Shown here: positions 24,374 to 33,478 of the stretch, piece after piece
Position numbering within the stretch: position 1 is the first letter of the stretch
How the letters are laid out: each line of letters opens with the position of its first letter
Origin: CAVYUC01 sp963783085
GTDB taxonomy: Bacteria > Bacteroidota > Bacteroidia > Bacteroidales > Prolixibacteraceae
Assembly (NCBI GenBank): GCA_963783085.1
Contig: CAWAMJ010000019.1
Location: 1-64,000, forward strand
Length of the DNA stretch: 64,000 bases
Reading direction: 5' to 3'
Notes under the pieces: model-generated
The model's input: the letters and a program-made list of their open reading frames with translations, nothing else
Database searches by the model: none
What the model was told of the DNA's origin: nothing
Position numbers and translations under genes: made by a program

Positions 24374-24712
24374 ATGAATAAAAAAAGAGAACTCTATTTT
24401 TTCAAGGATTATTTTGAAATCTTTTATGAAAACCAACCGGAAAGAGTTCAAAAGAAAATTTTATGGACACTTAGGATAATAGAAGAAATTGAACGAATAC
24501 CGGAAATTTATTTGAAATATTTGAAAAACACCTCAGGATTATATGAGATAAGAGTTCAGGCGGGGAATAACATTTACAGGATTTTTTGCTTTTTCGATAT
24601 CGAAAACCTGGTTGTAATCGGCCATGGTTTTCAGAAGAAAAGTGCAAAAACGCCAAAACAACAAATTGAGAAAGCGGAACAAATAAAACAGGAATATTAT
24701 GAAAACAAATAA
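24374..24712 (+). CDS. HigB-like type II toxin (RelE/Gp49 family)
   Basis: A RelE-superfamily mRNA interferase of 112 aa, of the phage-derived Gp49-like/HigB group. Typical blocks: RVQKKILWTLRIIEEIERIP, then YLKNTSGLYEIRVQAGNNIY and RIFCFFD, and the final FQKKSAKTPKQQIEKAE. GLYEIRV and FQKK are the family core, with Arg and Lys residues in the active groove. The toxin gene comes first and overlaps the antitoxin by 14 nt, as is usual for HigBA. Confidence 0.9.
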   Translation: MNKKRELYFFKDYFEIFYENQPERVQKKILWTLRIIEEIERIPEIYLKYLKNTSGLYEIRVQAGNNIYRIFCFFDIENLVVIGHGFQKKSAKTPKQQIEKAEQIKQEYYENK

Positions 24713-25007
24713 TGAAAATATGAAAAGCCTTGATCAGTTTATCGATGAAAAAATTGGAAAAAGAGGAATCCAAAAAAGAGAACAATTTGAATCTGATTAT
24801 GACGCTTTTAAACTGGGTGTTTTAATACAACAGGCGCGCGAAAAAAAAGGATTAACCCAGGAACAATTAGCTGAATTAGCAGGTACAAACAAGTCATACA
24901 TTTCAAAATTGGAAAGAAATTTAAAAGACGTTCGATTTTCAACATTACAGAGAATAATCAATGACGGACTAAACGGACATCTCGAAATTTCAATTAAACT
25001 CAAATAA
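24699..25007 (+). CDS. HigA-like antitoxin (XRE helix-turn-helix)
   Basis: A DNA-binding antitoxin of 102 aa. Residues about 45-95 form an HTH-3 domain (KLGVLIQQAREKKGLTQEQL, then AELAGTNKSYISKLERN). It should neutralise the toxin encoded just upstream and repress their common promoter. The frame overlaps the toxin gene by 14 nt. An internal Met (residue 8) is an alternative start. The downstream oxidoreductase is convergent. Confidence 0.9.
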   Translation: MKTNNENMKSLDQFIDEKIGKRGIQKREQFESDYDAFKLGVLIQQAREKKGLTQEQLAELAGTNKSYISKLERNLKDVRFSTLQRIINDGLNGHLEISIKLK

Positions 25008-25026
25008 GCCTGGCATTCGTTCATCT

Positions 25027-26283
25027 TCATTCAATAAGCTTTGCTTGAGTTGCCGCTGAATCTCCGGCCAGCCAGCCGGTAGAATAAGCAATTTGTAAAT
25101 TATAACCGCCGGTTTCAGCGTCGAGATCAATAATTTCGCCGGCAAAATAAAGGCCTTTCACCAGTTTGGATTCCATGGTTTTCGGCGAAATTTCTTTTGT
25201 GGGAATTCCGCCTGCCGTTATAATAGCTTCCTTAAACGACCGGTGCCCGGAGATATTAAACCGTAAATTCTTTAGCAGAAAACGTATTTTTTTCCGCTCA
25301 GCCGAGGTAACCTGGTGGCACTCTTTTTCGGGGTCTATTTCCAGCAGTTCGATAAAAACGGGAATCATGGACGAAGGTAGCCAGTTACGGAATATGTTGC
25401 CGAATTTTTTCTTTCCGTGCTCATTCAAATCCCGAATCAGGCGGTTGTCCAGTTTTTGTTCGTCGAGGGCAGGTTTTAAATCAATGGTAACTTCAACCTT
25501 ATTTTTCTTTTGCAGCTCGTCCACAACAATCCGGCTCAGTGTTAAAATTATTGGCCCCGACAGGCCAAAGTGTGTGAACAGCATTTCGCCAAATGCTTCG
25601 CCGGCTTTTTTGCCGTTCACCCAAACTACAGCAGATACATTTCGCAGGTTCAGTCCCTGCAGTTTCTGCGCTACGCCTCCTTCTGTTTCCAGCGGCACCA
25701 AAGCAGGCCGCGCATGCACAACAGAATGCCCCGCTTGTTTTGCCAATTCATAACCATCGCCCGTGGAACCGGTTGCCGGATACGATTTTCCGCCGGTTGC
25801 AATGATTACCCGGTTCGATTTTATTGGATTCCCGTTGACCAAAATTCCTTTGATTTCATCGTTTTCAATCAAAAGTTTTTCCACTTTTTGTCCGCAACGG
25901 ATCTCCACATTCCGTTCGTTTACCCATTTCAGCAAAGCCTTCAATACATCGGCCGATTTGTTGCTTGCCGGAAAATAACGGCCGCCACGTTCCAGCGTAG
26001 CTTCAGTTCCATATTTTTGCAGCAGCTCAATTATATCTTTCGAATAAAAACGGGAAAATGCGTTTTTGAGAAACCGGCCGTCAGGAAAAACATGTTTAAT
26101 AAATTCGCTGACGGGTGCGTCATTGGTAATGTTGCAGCGGCCTTTCCCGGTAATCAGTAACTTACGTCCTTCCTGGCGCATTTTTTCCAAAACCAGTACG
26201 CGACTGTCCAGTTCTGCAGCCCTTCCAGCAGCAAGCAATCCGGCAGGTCCGGCACCCACAACAATTACATCGAATTCATTCAT
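25027..26283 (-). CDS. HI0933/BaiN-type flavoprotein
   Basis: An NAD(P)/FAD-dependent oxidoreductase of about 418 aa (HI0933-like, BaiN/aminoacetone-oxidase family). The N-terminal dinucleotide motif is VIVVGAGPAGLLAAGRAAEL, followed by RKLLITGKGRCNITND, a family signature. ATGGKSYPATGSTGDGYELA and the final GLYFAGEIIDLDAETGGYNL also match. The Met at 26283 is preferred to the one three codons upstream because it sits directly before the FAD motif. The physiological substrate of most members is unknown. Confidence 0.9.
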   Translation of the reverse strand: MNEFDVIVVGAGPAGLLAAGRAAELDSRVLVLEKMRQEGRKLLITGKGRCNITNDAPVSEFIKHVFPDGRFLKNAFSRFYSKDIIELLQKYGTEATLERGGRYFPASNKSADVLKALLKWVNERNVEIRCGQKVEKLLIENDEIKGILVNGNPIKSNRVIIATGGKSYPATGSTGDGYELAKQAGHSVVHARPALVPLETEGGVAQKLQGLNLRNVSAVVWVNGKKAGEAFGEMLFTHFGLSGPIILTLSRIVVDELQKKNKVEVTIDLKPALDEQKLDNRLIRDLNEHGKKKFGNIFRNWLPSSMIPVFIELLEIDPEKECHQVTSAERKKIRFLLKNLRFNISGHRSFKEAIITAGGIPTKEISPKTMESKLVKGLYFAGEIIDLDAETGGYNLQIAYSTGWLAGDSAATQAKLIE

Positions 26284-26360
26284 GGGGTGCAAAGGTAAAT
26301 TTTATGTCCAAATCAACAGATTTTTTGCAAAAGGAAAACAGTTTTAAGGTGCCGTGATTT

Positions 26361-27299
26361 TTAATCCACCGCCGACAACTCCCGATGAGTGTAAAAACGT
26401 TCCAGAATGGAACCATCGTTGGCTTCTTTGGAAAGTGATTCAATGGTATTTTTAGGCACATCGTAAACATCGAGTATAATCAGCCCATCCAGGCAATTAT
26501 TAAACTTTGGATCTACATTGAAGCCGATAATTTTTGCATTCAGTTTGATGTATTTTTTCAGCAATACCGGCAATCCGGAATTCAGTTCGTCCAAATCGCC
26601 AATGGTTTTGTCGAGCCGGTTAATGTCGTGCTCCATGTTTTCCATCAGAATGTTTATGTCCTGATTATCGCTTTTAAATTTGTAACTGTTTCTTGGTTTT
26701 ATATGTTGCGCCAACCTCCAGTTGAGGTGGTTGCGCATAATAAACCGGATAATCAAATCTTTGGAAATTTTCGAATAATTATTGCTGATGCTCACCGGGC
26801 CAATCATGTACCGGTATTCCGGATTTTTCAGCAGAAAATATAAAATCCCTTTCCACAACAGAAACAGCGGCATCGGTTTACGCTGGTATTCCCTGATGAC
26901 AAACGAGCGGCCCAGTTCCAGGCTTTCGTTCAAAACCGGTTTAAAATCATTGCTGATCCGGAACAGCGAATTCAGGTAAAATCCGCGTTTTCCATACTGT
27001 TCCAGAATGTCATTTCCTTTTCCGATGCGGTAGGCGCCAACAATGCATTCCTCGTCTTCGTCCCAGATAAACATCTGGTTGTAGTACAAGTCAAATTCAT
27101 CAATATCGATTCCGCGGTTGGTCCCCTCGCCCACTTCGCGAAACGTAATTTCGCGCAGCCGCCCTATTTCATTCAAAATGGAAGGAATTTTTTTGGACGG
27201 CGCACAAAACACCGTATAATTTTTAAGGTTGAAAAGGGTAAAATCCTCCCTGATTTTCTGAAGTTCATCCTTCGATTTTTTCCTTTGGAACCGGATCAA
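26361..27299 (-). CDS. GNAT/hemolysin-like N-acyltransferase (C-terminal half of OlsF-like enzyme)
   Basis: A frame of 312 aa for a hemolysin-like GNAT acyltransferase of the OlsB/GlsB group, which N-acylates ornithine or glycine with a 3-hydroxy fatty acid in aminolipid synthesis. Blocks: FTLFNLKNYTVFCAPSKKIP, LREITFREVGEGTNRGIDID, ELGRSFVIREYQRKPMPLFL and YMIGPVSISNNYS. The frame begins with a non-ATG codon and directly joins the upstream acyltransferase sequence: ...PVPKEKIE in one frame continues as DELQKIRED in the other if one G near 27277 is removed. So this is most likely the C-terminal half of a fused protein, not a gene of its own. Confidence 0.82.
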   Translation of the reverse strand: MIRFQRKKSKDELQKIREDFTLFNLKNYTVFCAPSKKIPSILNEIGRLREITFREVGEGTNRGIDIDEFDLYYNQMFIWDEDEECIVGAYRIGKGNDILEQYGKRGFYLNSLFRISNDFKPVLNESLELGRSFVIREYQRKPMPLFLLWKGILYFLLKNPEYRYMIGPVSISNNYSKISKDLIIRFIMRNHLNWRLAQHIKPRNSYKFKSDNQDINILMENMEHDINRLDKTIGDLDELNSGLPVLLKKYIKLNAKIIGFNVDPKFNNCLDGLIILDVYDVPKNTIESLSKEANDGSILERFYTHRELSAVD

Positions 27300-28171
27300 T
27301 AACTGGTTCTGGTTTAGATTGCGGTTTGAGATTATAGTTGAAAAAGCGCTTTACCTCAATGGCCGATTCCATGCTATATGTTGTGCGCGGAGAAAACGGC
27401 CAAACTGGTAGACATCTTCAAACGTTTTGCTGATCCACGGGTTTTACGGGATTCCCAATGCGAATTTTTATGTTTTTATGTTTCTTGCTCAGCAGTTCCG
27501 AAGGAAGGCGCACACTGACGAAGTGAAGGATGAATTTTTGCCAGAAAATGAAACAACCGGCTGTTGGTTCCCTGAAAATGAACCGGTACCACAGGCACAC
27601 TGCGCGTTTTTTATAAATTTCACTACCGGAAACTGCCAAACTGATCTGCAACTTTATCGAATGTTCCGTACGTGCTGATATCGCCTGCCGGAAATAAGGC
27701 ACAAAATTCCACCATTTTTCAGGTGGATCAGTTGCTTCTCATTAAATCTTCCGGGTGAATTTCCCTTGACTTGTTTTCAAATGGATTATCGCTGATGAAA
27801 TATGCCGAAACTGGTTCAATTTTTTGCAATAAAAAATTGGCCATTACTGTAACATCCGGACGTACTTTGGAAAGGTATTTTATGAGCAGCAGTCCGTCGA
27901 GGCCGCCAAACGGGTGGTTTGCAACAACAATAACCGGTCCTTTTGCGGGAATTCGCTTTAATTCATTTTCATCAAATTCGATGTTGAATTCCATCACCCG
28001 GATAACTTCATCGATAAATTCGATTCCGTTTTTCGAGGCGATTTGTTCGTATATTTTATTGAGTTTCCGGAACCGTAGAATGTACATCAGGAATTTGGCA
28101 AAGTATTCGCCGCCAAGCAACGTAAATGCCGGCGGGGCTCTAAAAATATCTTTCGGTCGTAATAATTCCAT
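27300..28171 (-). pseudogene. Lysophospholipid-type O-acyltransferase, N-terminal half of OlsF-like enzyme, multiply frameshifted
   Basis: The N-terminal 147 codons (28171-27731) read as a PlsC-like acyltransferase: VIVVANHPFGGLDGLLLIKY carries the His and Asp of the acyltransferase motif. After NPFENKSREIH the frame is lost, but the rest can be read in pieces: LIHLKNGGIL, then LFPAGDISTYG, VVKFIKNAQ, PVVPVHFQGTNSRLFHFLAK, RLPSELLSKKHKNIKIRIGN and IEVKRFFNYNLKPQ, ending next to the GNAT frame. At least five frame changes occur within about 450 bp. The whole would be a fusion of about 600 aa like OlsF (O- plus N-acylation of aminolipids). Either real decay or a poorly sequenced patch. Confidence 0.78.
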
Positions 28172-28329
28172 TTTTGCTTTTATGCGGTAAAATCAATCAC
28201 CAAATGTTAAAACAAAAATAGCATGTTTTTTCAGATTATTTTTCCGTTTGCGAACTTGAAGCTGCTTCCGGATTTCTACTTTTGAATGTTCTGATTAAAG
28301 GACATTTTGGTAGTTTTTACCATTTGATT

Positions 28330-28337
28330 TAAATTTG
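28330..28337 (+). promoter_or_regulatory. -7 box of ygiQ
   Basis: TAAATTTG (TAnnTTTG), 20 nt ahead of the ygiQ ATG. Confidence 0.45.
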
Positions 28338-28357
28338 TTACTCTTGTAAAGAAATTA

Positions 28358-30194
28358 ATGGCAGAAAACAGTCAAAAGAAAAACAATTGGTTGCCCACTT
28401 CACAGAAAGAATTTAAGCAACTGGGCTGGAAAGAAGCGGATGTAATCCTGTTTTCGGGAGATGCGTATGTTGATCATCCATCTTTTGGCGCGGCAGTAAT
28501 TGGCCGGATTCTGGAAGCCGAAGGCTTGAAAGTGGCCATTGTTCCGCAGCCCAACTGGCAGGACGATTTGCGGGATTTCAAAAAGCTGGGAAAACCGCGA
28601 TTGTTTTTTGCCGTCACAGGCGGAAACATGGATTCGATGGTAAACCACTACACCGCCAACAAACGGAAGCGCTCGAACGATGCATACACGCCGGACGGGC
28701 AATCCGGCAAACGCCCCGATTATGCAACTATCGTTTATTCCAATATCGTCCGAAAATTATACCCTGATGTTCCGCTGATTATTGGTGGGATTGAAGCCTC
28801 TTTGCGGCGGGTGACGCATTACGATTACTGGTCGGACAAACTGATGCCCTCGATCTTGATCGATTCAAAAGCCGACATGCTTTTTTACGGAATGGCTGAA
28901 AAGTCCATCATTGAATTTGCGCGGCTGATGCAACGTGGCGTACCGATTGAAAAAACTGACCACCATTCCGCAAACCGTTTTTCAGGTTGAACCCGGTGAA
29001 GATTACGCCACAAAAAAAGAGTGGGACGAGTTGGAACTGGCTTCGCATGAAGATTGCCTGCAAAACAAAAAAGTTTTTGCCCGGAATTTTATGCACATCG
29101 AGGAAGAATCGAATAAAATGGAGGCGAAAAAACTTACGCAGCGGGCTGGCAATAAAAAAATTGTAGTGAATCCGCCGTGGCCGGTTTTCAGCGAAGAAGA
29201 AATTGATCATTCCTATGATTTGCCCTACACACGTTTGCCACACCCGCGTTACCACAACAAAGGCACAATTCCGGCGTATGAAATGATTCGCCATTCAATA
29301 AACATTCACCGCGGTTGTTTTGGCGGTTGTACGTTTTGCACCATTTCTGCACACCAGGGAAAATTCATTGCCAGCCGTTCTCAAAAATCGGTTTTAAAAG
29401 AGGTGGATAAAGTTACGCAGATGCCTGATTTTAAAGGCTATATTTCCGATTTGGGCGGCCCGTCGGCTAACATGTACCGCATGAAAGGCATTCACGAGGA
29501 GATTTGCAGGAAATGCAAACGGCCGTCGTGTATTTTTCCATCCGTTTGCAAAAACCTGGATACCAGTCACCAACCAATGTTGGAATTGTACGAAAAGGTT
29601 CGCGAAAATCCGAAAATCAAAAAAGCATTTGTGGGAAGTGGAATACGTTACGACATGATTCTGCACGAAACAAAAAAGGAAGAAATCGACAAAGCCAACA
29701 AACAATATTTGCGCGAGGTAATTAAACACCATGTTTCGGGCCGGTTGAAAGTGGCGCCGGAGCATTCATCTGACGATGTGCTGAAATTCATGCGAAAACC
29801 GTCGTTTAAATTGTTTGAAAAGCTGAACGAAGAATTCATCAAAATTAACAAAGAAGAAAAACTGAACCAGCAGTTGATTCCCTATTTTATTTCGAGCCAC
29901 CCGGGCAGCAAATCCGAAGACATGGCGAATCTGGCCATTCAAACCAAAAATATGAATTTCAGGCTCGAACAAGTGCAGGATTTTACGCCAACGCCGATGA
30001 CACTGGCCACAGTTGTATATTATTCGGGGTATCATCCGTACACGCTCGAAAAAGTTTACACCGCCCGCAAACAGGATGCAAAACGTAACCAGCGCAAATT
30101 CTTTTTCTGGTATAAACGCGAATACCGGAAATCCATAATTCAGGAATTAAAATCAAAAAACCGCGAGGATTTAATTGATAAGTTATTCCGTTAG
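28358..30194 (+). pseudogene. ygiQ: YgiQ family radical SAM protein, frameshifted
   Basis: A radical SAM protein of unknown substrate (YgiQ, UPF0313). The first frame (28358-28990) opens WLPTSQKEFKQLGWKEADVI, typical of the family, and carries PLIIGGIEASLRRVTHYDYW. The second frame (to 30194) holds the cluster motif RGCFGGCTFC (CxxxCxxC) and the C-terminal VQDFTPTPMTLATVVYYSG. The frames meet at 28950-28956: GAAAAAACTG has six A where five restore GVPIEKL-TTIPQTVFQVEPG. The restored protein is about 612 aa, the normal length. All domains are intact, so a homopolymer sequencing error is likely. Confidence 0.9.
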
Positions 30195-30202
30195 AAATTG
30201 GC

Positions 30203-30290
30203 CCCAATCAACAGCATTGGGCAACGTCCAATGAAATCAGGCAGATATGTTACGAAGGCCTGAAAGGCCCGTCTGCAAAAAAATTCTGCG
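30203..30290. repeat. Intergenic double hairpin (GGCCTGAAAGGCC type)
   Basis: Two adjacent inverted repeats follow ygiQ: CATTGG-GCAACGT-CCAATG (30215-30233), and GCAGA...TCTGC enclosing GGCC-TGAA-AGGCC (30241-30276). No coding potential. The second resembles the short TGAAAGGCC elements scattered between genes in this phylum. It could also act as a terminator for ygiQ, although the T-run is missing. Confidence 0.5.
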
Positions 30291-30361
30291 GATCGGATTC
30301 TGCACCATTCAACAAACAAAAATCCGTTGCTTACGTTAACATAAAAACTAAAAACAACACC

Positions 30362-31114
30362 ATGAAAAAATCAGGTTTATTGCTCCTGTTCGCTGTTTTT
30401 CTTTCCTCCTGCGCCGAACTGCAACAAATTGCGAATGAAACCATAAACAGCGGAAAACCACTCACACGCGACGAAATCGTCGCCGGATTGAAAGAAGCAC
30501 TGATTGTGGGCACCAACAAATCAGTGGAAAACCTTGGGGTAACAAATGGATACTATGGTGACGAACTGGTAAAAATATACCTGCCGCCTGAAGCCGGTGT
30601 TATTGTTGATAATATCAGTAAAATTCCCGGAGGACAGGATTTAGTTGATGATGTGCTGTTGCGAATTAATCGTGCCGCCGAAGATGCTGTTTCGGAAGCC
30701 AAACCTATTTTTGTGAACAGCATCACCAGCATGACGATTCCCGATGCAGTGAATATTTTAAAAGGCGATGATGATGCGGCCACACAATATCTGCACCGTA
30801 CAACCTACGATGAATTGTTTAATCTCTACCGCCCGAAAATCCAGGTATCGCTGGACAAAAAGCTGGTGGGCAGCATATCCACCTCCGAAAGCTGGAACCT
30901 GCTGACGGATAAATGGAATAGAGTTGCCGGATCGGTTGTGGGACAAGTGGCGGGTTTTAAAACTGTAGATGTTGATTTGGATGAATACCTTACTTCGAAA
31001 GCACTGGATGGTTTGTTTCTGAAAATTGAACAGGAAGAAAAACGCATCCGCGAAAATCCGGCTGCCCGCGTGACTGAAATCCTAAAACGCGTGTTTGGTT
31101 CGGTCGATTCCTGA
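30362..31114 (+). CDS. DUF4197 lipoprotein
   Basis: A protein of 250 aa with a lipoprotein signal (LLLLFAVFLSSCAELQQ, Cys at about 17) and the DUF4197 domain. Family blocks: LTRDEIVAGLKEALIVGTNK, NGYYGDELVKIYLPPEA, AKPIFVNSITSMTIPDAVNI and a final LTSKALDGLFLKIEQEEKRI-RENPAARVTEILK. Probably attached to the inner face of the outer membrane or in the periplasm; no function is established. Monocistronic. Confidence 0.88.
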   Translation: MKKSGLLLLFAVFLSSCAELQQIANETINSGKPLTRDEIVAGLKEALIVGTNKSVENLGVTNGYYGDELVKIYLPPEAGVIVDNISKIPGGQDLVDDVLLRINRAAEDAVSEAKPIFVNSITSMTIPDAVNILKGDDDAATQYLHRTTYDELFNLYRPKIQVSLDKKLVGSISTSESWNLLTDKWNRVAGSVVGQVAGFKTVDVDLDEYLTSKALDGLFLKIEQEEKRIRENPAARVTEILKRVFGSVDS

Positions 31115-31245
31115 ACAGCAGGCAAATTATTTTTTTTAAAACATATTCACTTAGAAATTTTAGTTATAATTGCTACTTTTCAGTTTGATTTGAAATTAAA
31201 AACGGAATCCAATTTTCATTTAATAAACCTTTAAATTCCAGAATT

Positions 31246-31662
31246 ATGCGGCTCGAATTTGCGCGAATAGAAGAGGCCAACGACCTGGTTAACCAATTAA
31301 TTGAACATCATCCGCAGGCCATTTTTTTAGCCGGGCACGATTTCAAGGTAAAATATTTTAACAAAGCTTTTCAGAACCTAACAAAGAGTGACAAAGGCGA
31401 TATTCTCGAACACGAATTTTGCGAAATAATGGGCTGCAACCAGCGGGAAAAGCTGGTAAACAGCGAAAACAGTTTCTGCAAAAACTGCCGGATGCGCGAG
31501 TTGCTTTCAGGCTCAAACCTGTCGGAATTAACACTAATCCGGGATTTCAACATACACAATAAAACGGTTACAAAGCACCTGCACATTGATGCACACCGCC
31601 TGGTAGTGAACAGCCAAAAATACCGGCTGGTGGTAATTGACGACCGGACACAGAAACATTGA
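31246..31662 (+). CDS. Small PAS-domain protein with Cys cluster
   Basis: A cytoplasmic protein of 138 aa that is essentially one PAS domain: LVNQLIEHHPQAIFLAGHDF, then YFNKAFQNLTK, and a strand-rich end HLHIDAHRLVVNSQKYRLVV. Cysteines at about residues 62, 67, 80 and 83 (CEIMGC and FCKNC) are unusual and could bind a metal or act as a redox switch. There is no attached output domain. It is not in an operon with the ATPase that starts 51 bp downstream, although co-transcription is possible. Confidence 0.7.
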   Translation: MRLEFARIEEANDLVNQLIEHHPQAIFLAGHDFKVKYFNKAFQNLTKSDKGDILEHEFCEIMGCNQREKLVNSENSFCKNCRMRELLSGSNLSELTLIRDFNIHNKTVTKHLHIDAHRLVVNSQKYRLVVIDDRTQKH

Positions 31663-31713
31663 GGGATTTTAGTCGTTTTACCATTTTTACTCAGTTTAAA
31701 TAGTTACAAATAG

Positions 31714-32856
31714 ATGATAGTTTCAAGAATAATATTGAAAAACTGGAAAAACTTTAAAAAAGTTGATGTGCCATTAAAAAATCGGGGTTTTGCAGTTGGC
31801 CCTAACGCATCCGGTAAATCAAATCTTCTGGATGTGTTTCGCTTTTTAAGAGATATTGCGAAACCGGGAGGAGGATTACAGAATGCGGTATTGGAACGTG
31901 GCGGAATATCCAAAATACGATGCCTGGCTGCTCGCACTCAGCCTGATGTCGAAATTGAAATTCATCTTTCCGAATTTGATTCAGATGAAATACTTTGGAA
32001 ATATGCCCTTGGTATCAAACAAGAAGTTAGAGGAAAAAGATTACCTTTTTTGACTTATGAAAAAGTCTGGAAGGCGAAAAGCTTAATCCTGAACCGGCCA
32101 GATAAATCTGATAAAAATGATAAAGAACGCTTGACGCAAACCCACCTGGAGCAAATAAACGCGAACAAGGAATTTCGCGAGATAGCACGTTTTTTGGAGG
32201 CCACCGTATATCAGCACTTATTACCGCAATTATTAAAACATCCACAATCGTTTACGGGACCGGATTTGCCAGGAGACCCATTTGGAAAAGGATTCCTTGA
32301 AAGAATTTCAAAGGTCAATGAAAAGACCAGAAACGCTTGGCTAAAAAAAATAGAAAATGCTTTAAAAATAGCTGTTCCTCAATTTAACAAATTTGATTAT
32401 AAAGAAGTTAACGGAAGGCCTCATTTGGAAGCCGTTTATAATCACTGGCGACCAAAGGCAGGAAAACAGAGGGAAGATCAATTCTCTGATGGTACGCTTC
32501 GACTAATTGGTTTACTTTGGTCGCTGCAGGAAGGCGACAGCATTTTATTATTAGAGGAACCGGAACTATCCTTGAATAGCGGAATTGTATCGCGCATACC
32601 TTCTTTAATTTACAAATTACAAAAACCAAAAAAACGGCAGGTATTGATTACTTCACATAGTATGGATCTATTGAGTGACAAAGGCATTTCCCTTGATGAA
32701 ATACTGCTATTAATACCTTCGGTAGAAGGCACTGAAATAGTTACAGCTTCTTCAATTCCTGAAATCAAAGCAATGATGGAAGGTGGAATGACTCCGGCAT
32801 CAGCAGTTTTGCCCAGAACAAAACCCAAAAATATTAACCAGCTCAGCCTGTTTTAG
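31714..32856 (+). CDS. AAA ATPase (AAA_21, SMC/RecF-like), defence-type
   Basis: An SMC-like ATPase of 380 aa of the kind found in defence modules and in split OLD systems. Walker A is GPNASGKSN (29-37), where the second-last position is the catalytic Ser of GKS. After a helical insert, DGTLRLIGLLWSLQ is the ABC-like signature helix, Walker B is ILLLEEPELSLN (277-288) and TSHSMDLL (313-320) is the switch His. The C-terminal tail has LPRTKPKNINQLSLF. The next gene starts 3 bp after the stop and encodes a DUF4276 protein, a common partner of such ATPases. Together they would form an ATP-driven nuclease-like complex in the cytoplasm; activity against phage is inference. Confidence 0.85.
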   Translation: MIVSRIILKNWKNFKKVDVPLKNRGFAVGPNASGKSNLLDVFRFLRDIAKPGGGLQNAVLERGGISKIRCLAARTQPDVEIEIHLSEFDSDEILWKYALGIKQEVRGKRLPFLTYEKVWKAKSLILNRPDKSDKNDKERLTQTHLEQINANKEFREIARFLEATVYQHLLPQLLKHPQSFTGPDLPGDPFGKGFLERISKVNEKTRNAWLKKIENALKIAVPQFNKFDYKEVNGRPHLEAVYNHWRPKAGKQREDQFSDGTLRLIGLLWSLQEGDSILLLEEPELSLNSGIVSRIPSLIYKLQKPKKRQVLITSHSMDLLSDKGISLDEILLLIPSVEGTEIVTASSIPEIKAMMEGGMTPASAVLPRTKPKNINQLSLF

Positions 32857-32859
32857 GTT

Positions 32860-33453
32860 ATGATTTATATCAACCTTGTTTTCGAAGATGATTTAAGCGA
32901 AACGATAATGACAAAGTTACTTTCTCATTTTCACAATAAATTTTCGATCGTAAATACGTACAAAGGTCATGGCTTCGGGTACCTCAAATCAAATATCAGG
33001 GGATTCAATCAAGCTTCCGTTGTAACGCCTTTCTTTATGCTTACTGATTTAGATAATTATTCTTGCCCATCAGAATTGAAGAAAGACTGGATAGATTTTA
33101 CCTTACATTCAAATTTCGTATTTCGAATTGCTGTTAGAGAAGTAGAGGCGTGGCTGTTAGCGGATATTGAAGGAAAGTCGGAATATTTTAAAGTTTCCAG
33201 AAATAATTTCCCAATGAAACCTGAACTTGAATCAGATCCCAAAAGCACCCTAATACAGGTAGCCAAAAAATCAAGAATAAGAAGAATAAGAGAAGACATT
33301 GTGCCCATTAATGAAAATGCTAGAATAGGTCCCAATTATAATGGTTGTTTAATGGAATTCACTTATTACAACTGGAGCATTGAAAACGCGACAAAAAGAA
33401 GTAATAGTTTAAGTAGAGCTGTATCTAAACTTCAACGATTTACGGCGTTTTGA
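32860..33453 (+). CDS. DUF4276 (TOPRIM-like) partner of the AAA ATPase
   Basis: A protein of 197 aa matching DUF4276. It opens INLVFEDDLSETIMTKLL, with a TOPRIM-like acidic Glu (residue 9) after the first strand. LTDLDNYSCP (61-70) supplies the D-x-D pair, and REVEAWLLAD (93-102) is the strongest family signature. The C-terminal half carries DPKSTLIQVAKKSRIRRIRE, then IGPNYNGCLMEFTYYNWS and RSNSLSRAVSKLQRF. These residues fit a metal-dependent nuclease core. It is translated right after the ATPase (3-bp gap). Pairs of this kind are predicted defence systems; it is not the DUF4435 partner seen in PARIS. Confidence 0.8.
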   Translation: MIYINLVFEDDLSETIMTKLLSHFHNKFSIVNTYKGHGFGYLKSNIRGFNQASVVTPFFMLTDLDNYSCPSELKKDWIDFTLHSNFVFRIAVREVEAWLLADIEGKSEYFKVSRNNFPMKPELESDPKSTLIQVAKKSRIRRIREDIVPINENARIGPNYNGCLMEFTYYNWSIENATKRSNSLSRAVSKLQRFTAF

Positions 33454-33478
33454 TTTTAAATTATATAAAAAACATAGC

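Noticed and set aside
31714..33453. PARIS (AriA/AriB) defence system
   Set aside because: PARIS uses a DUF4435 partner, as far as I know; the partner here fits DUF4276, so a PARIS call is not supported.
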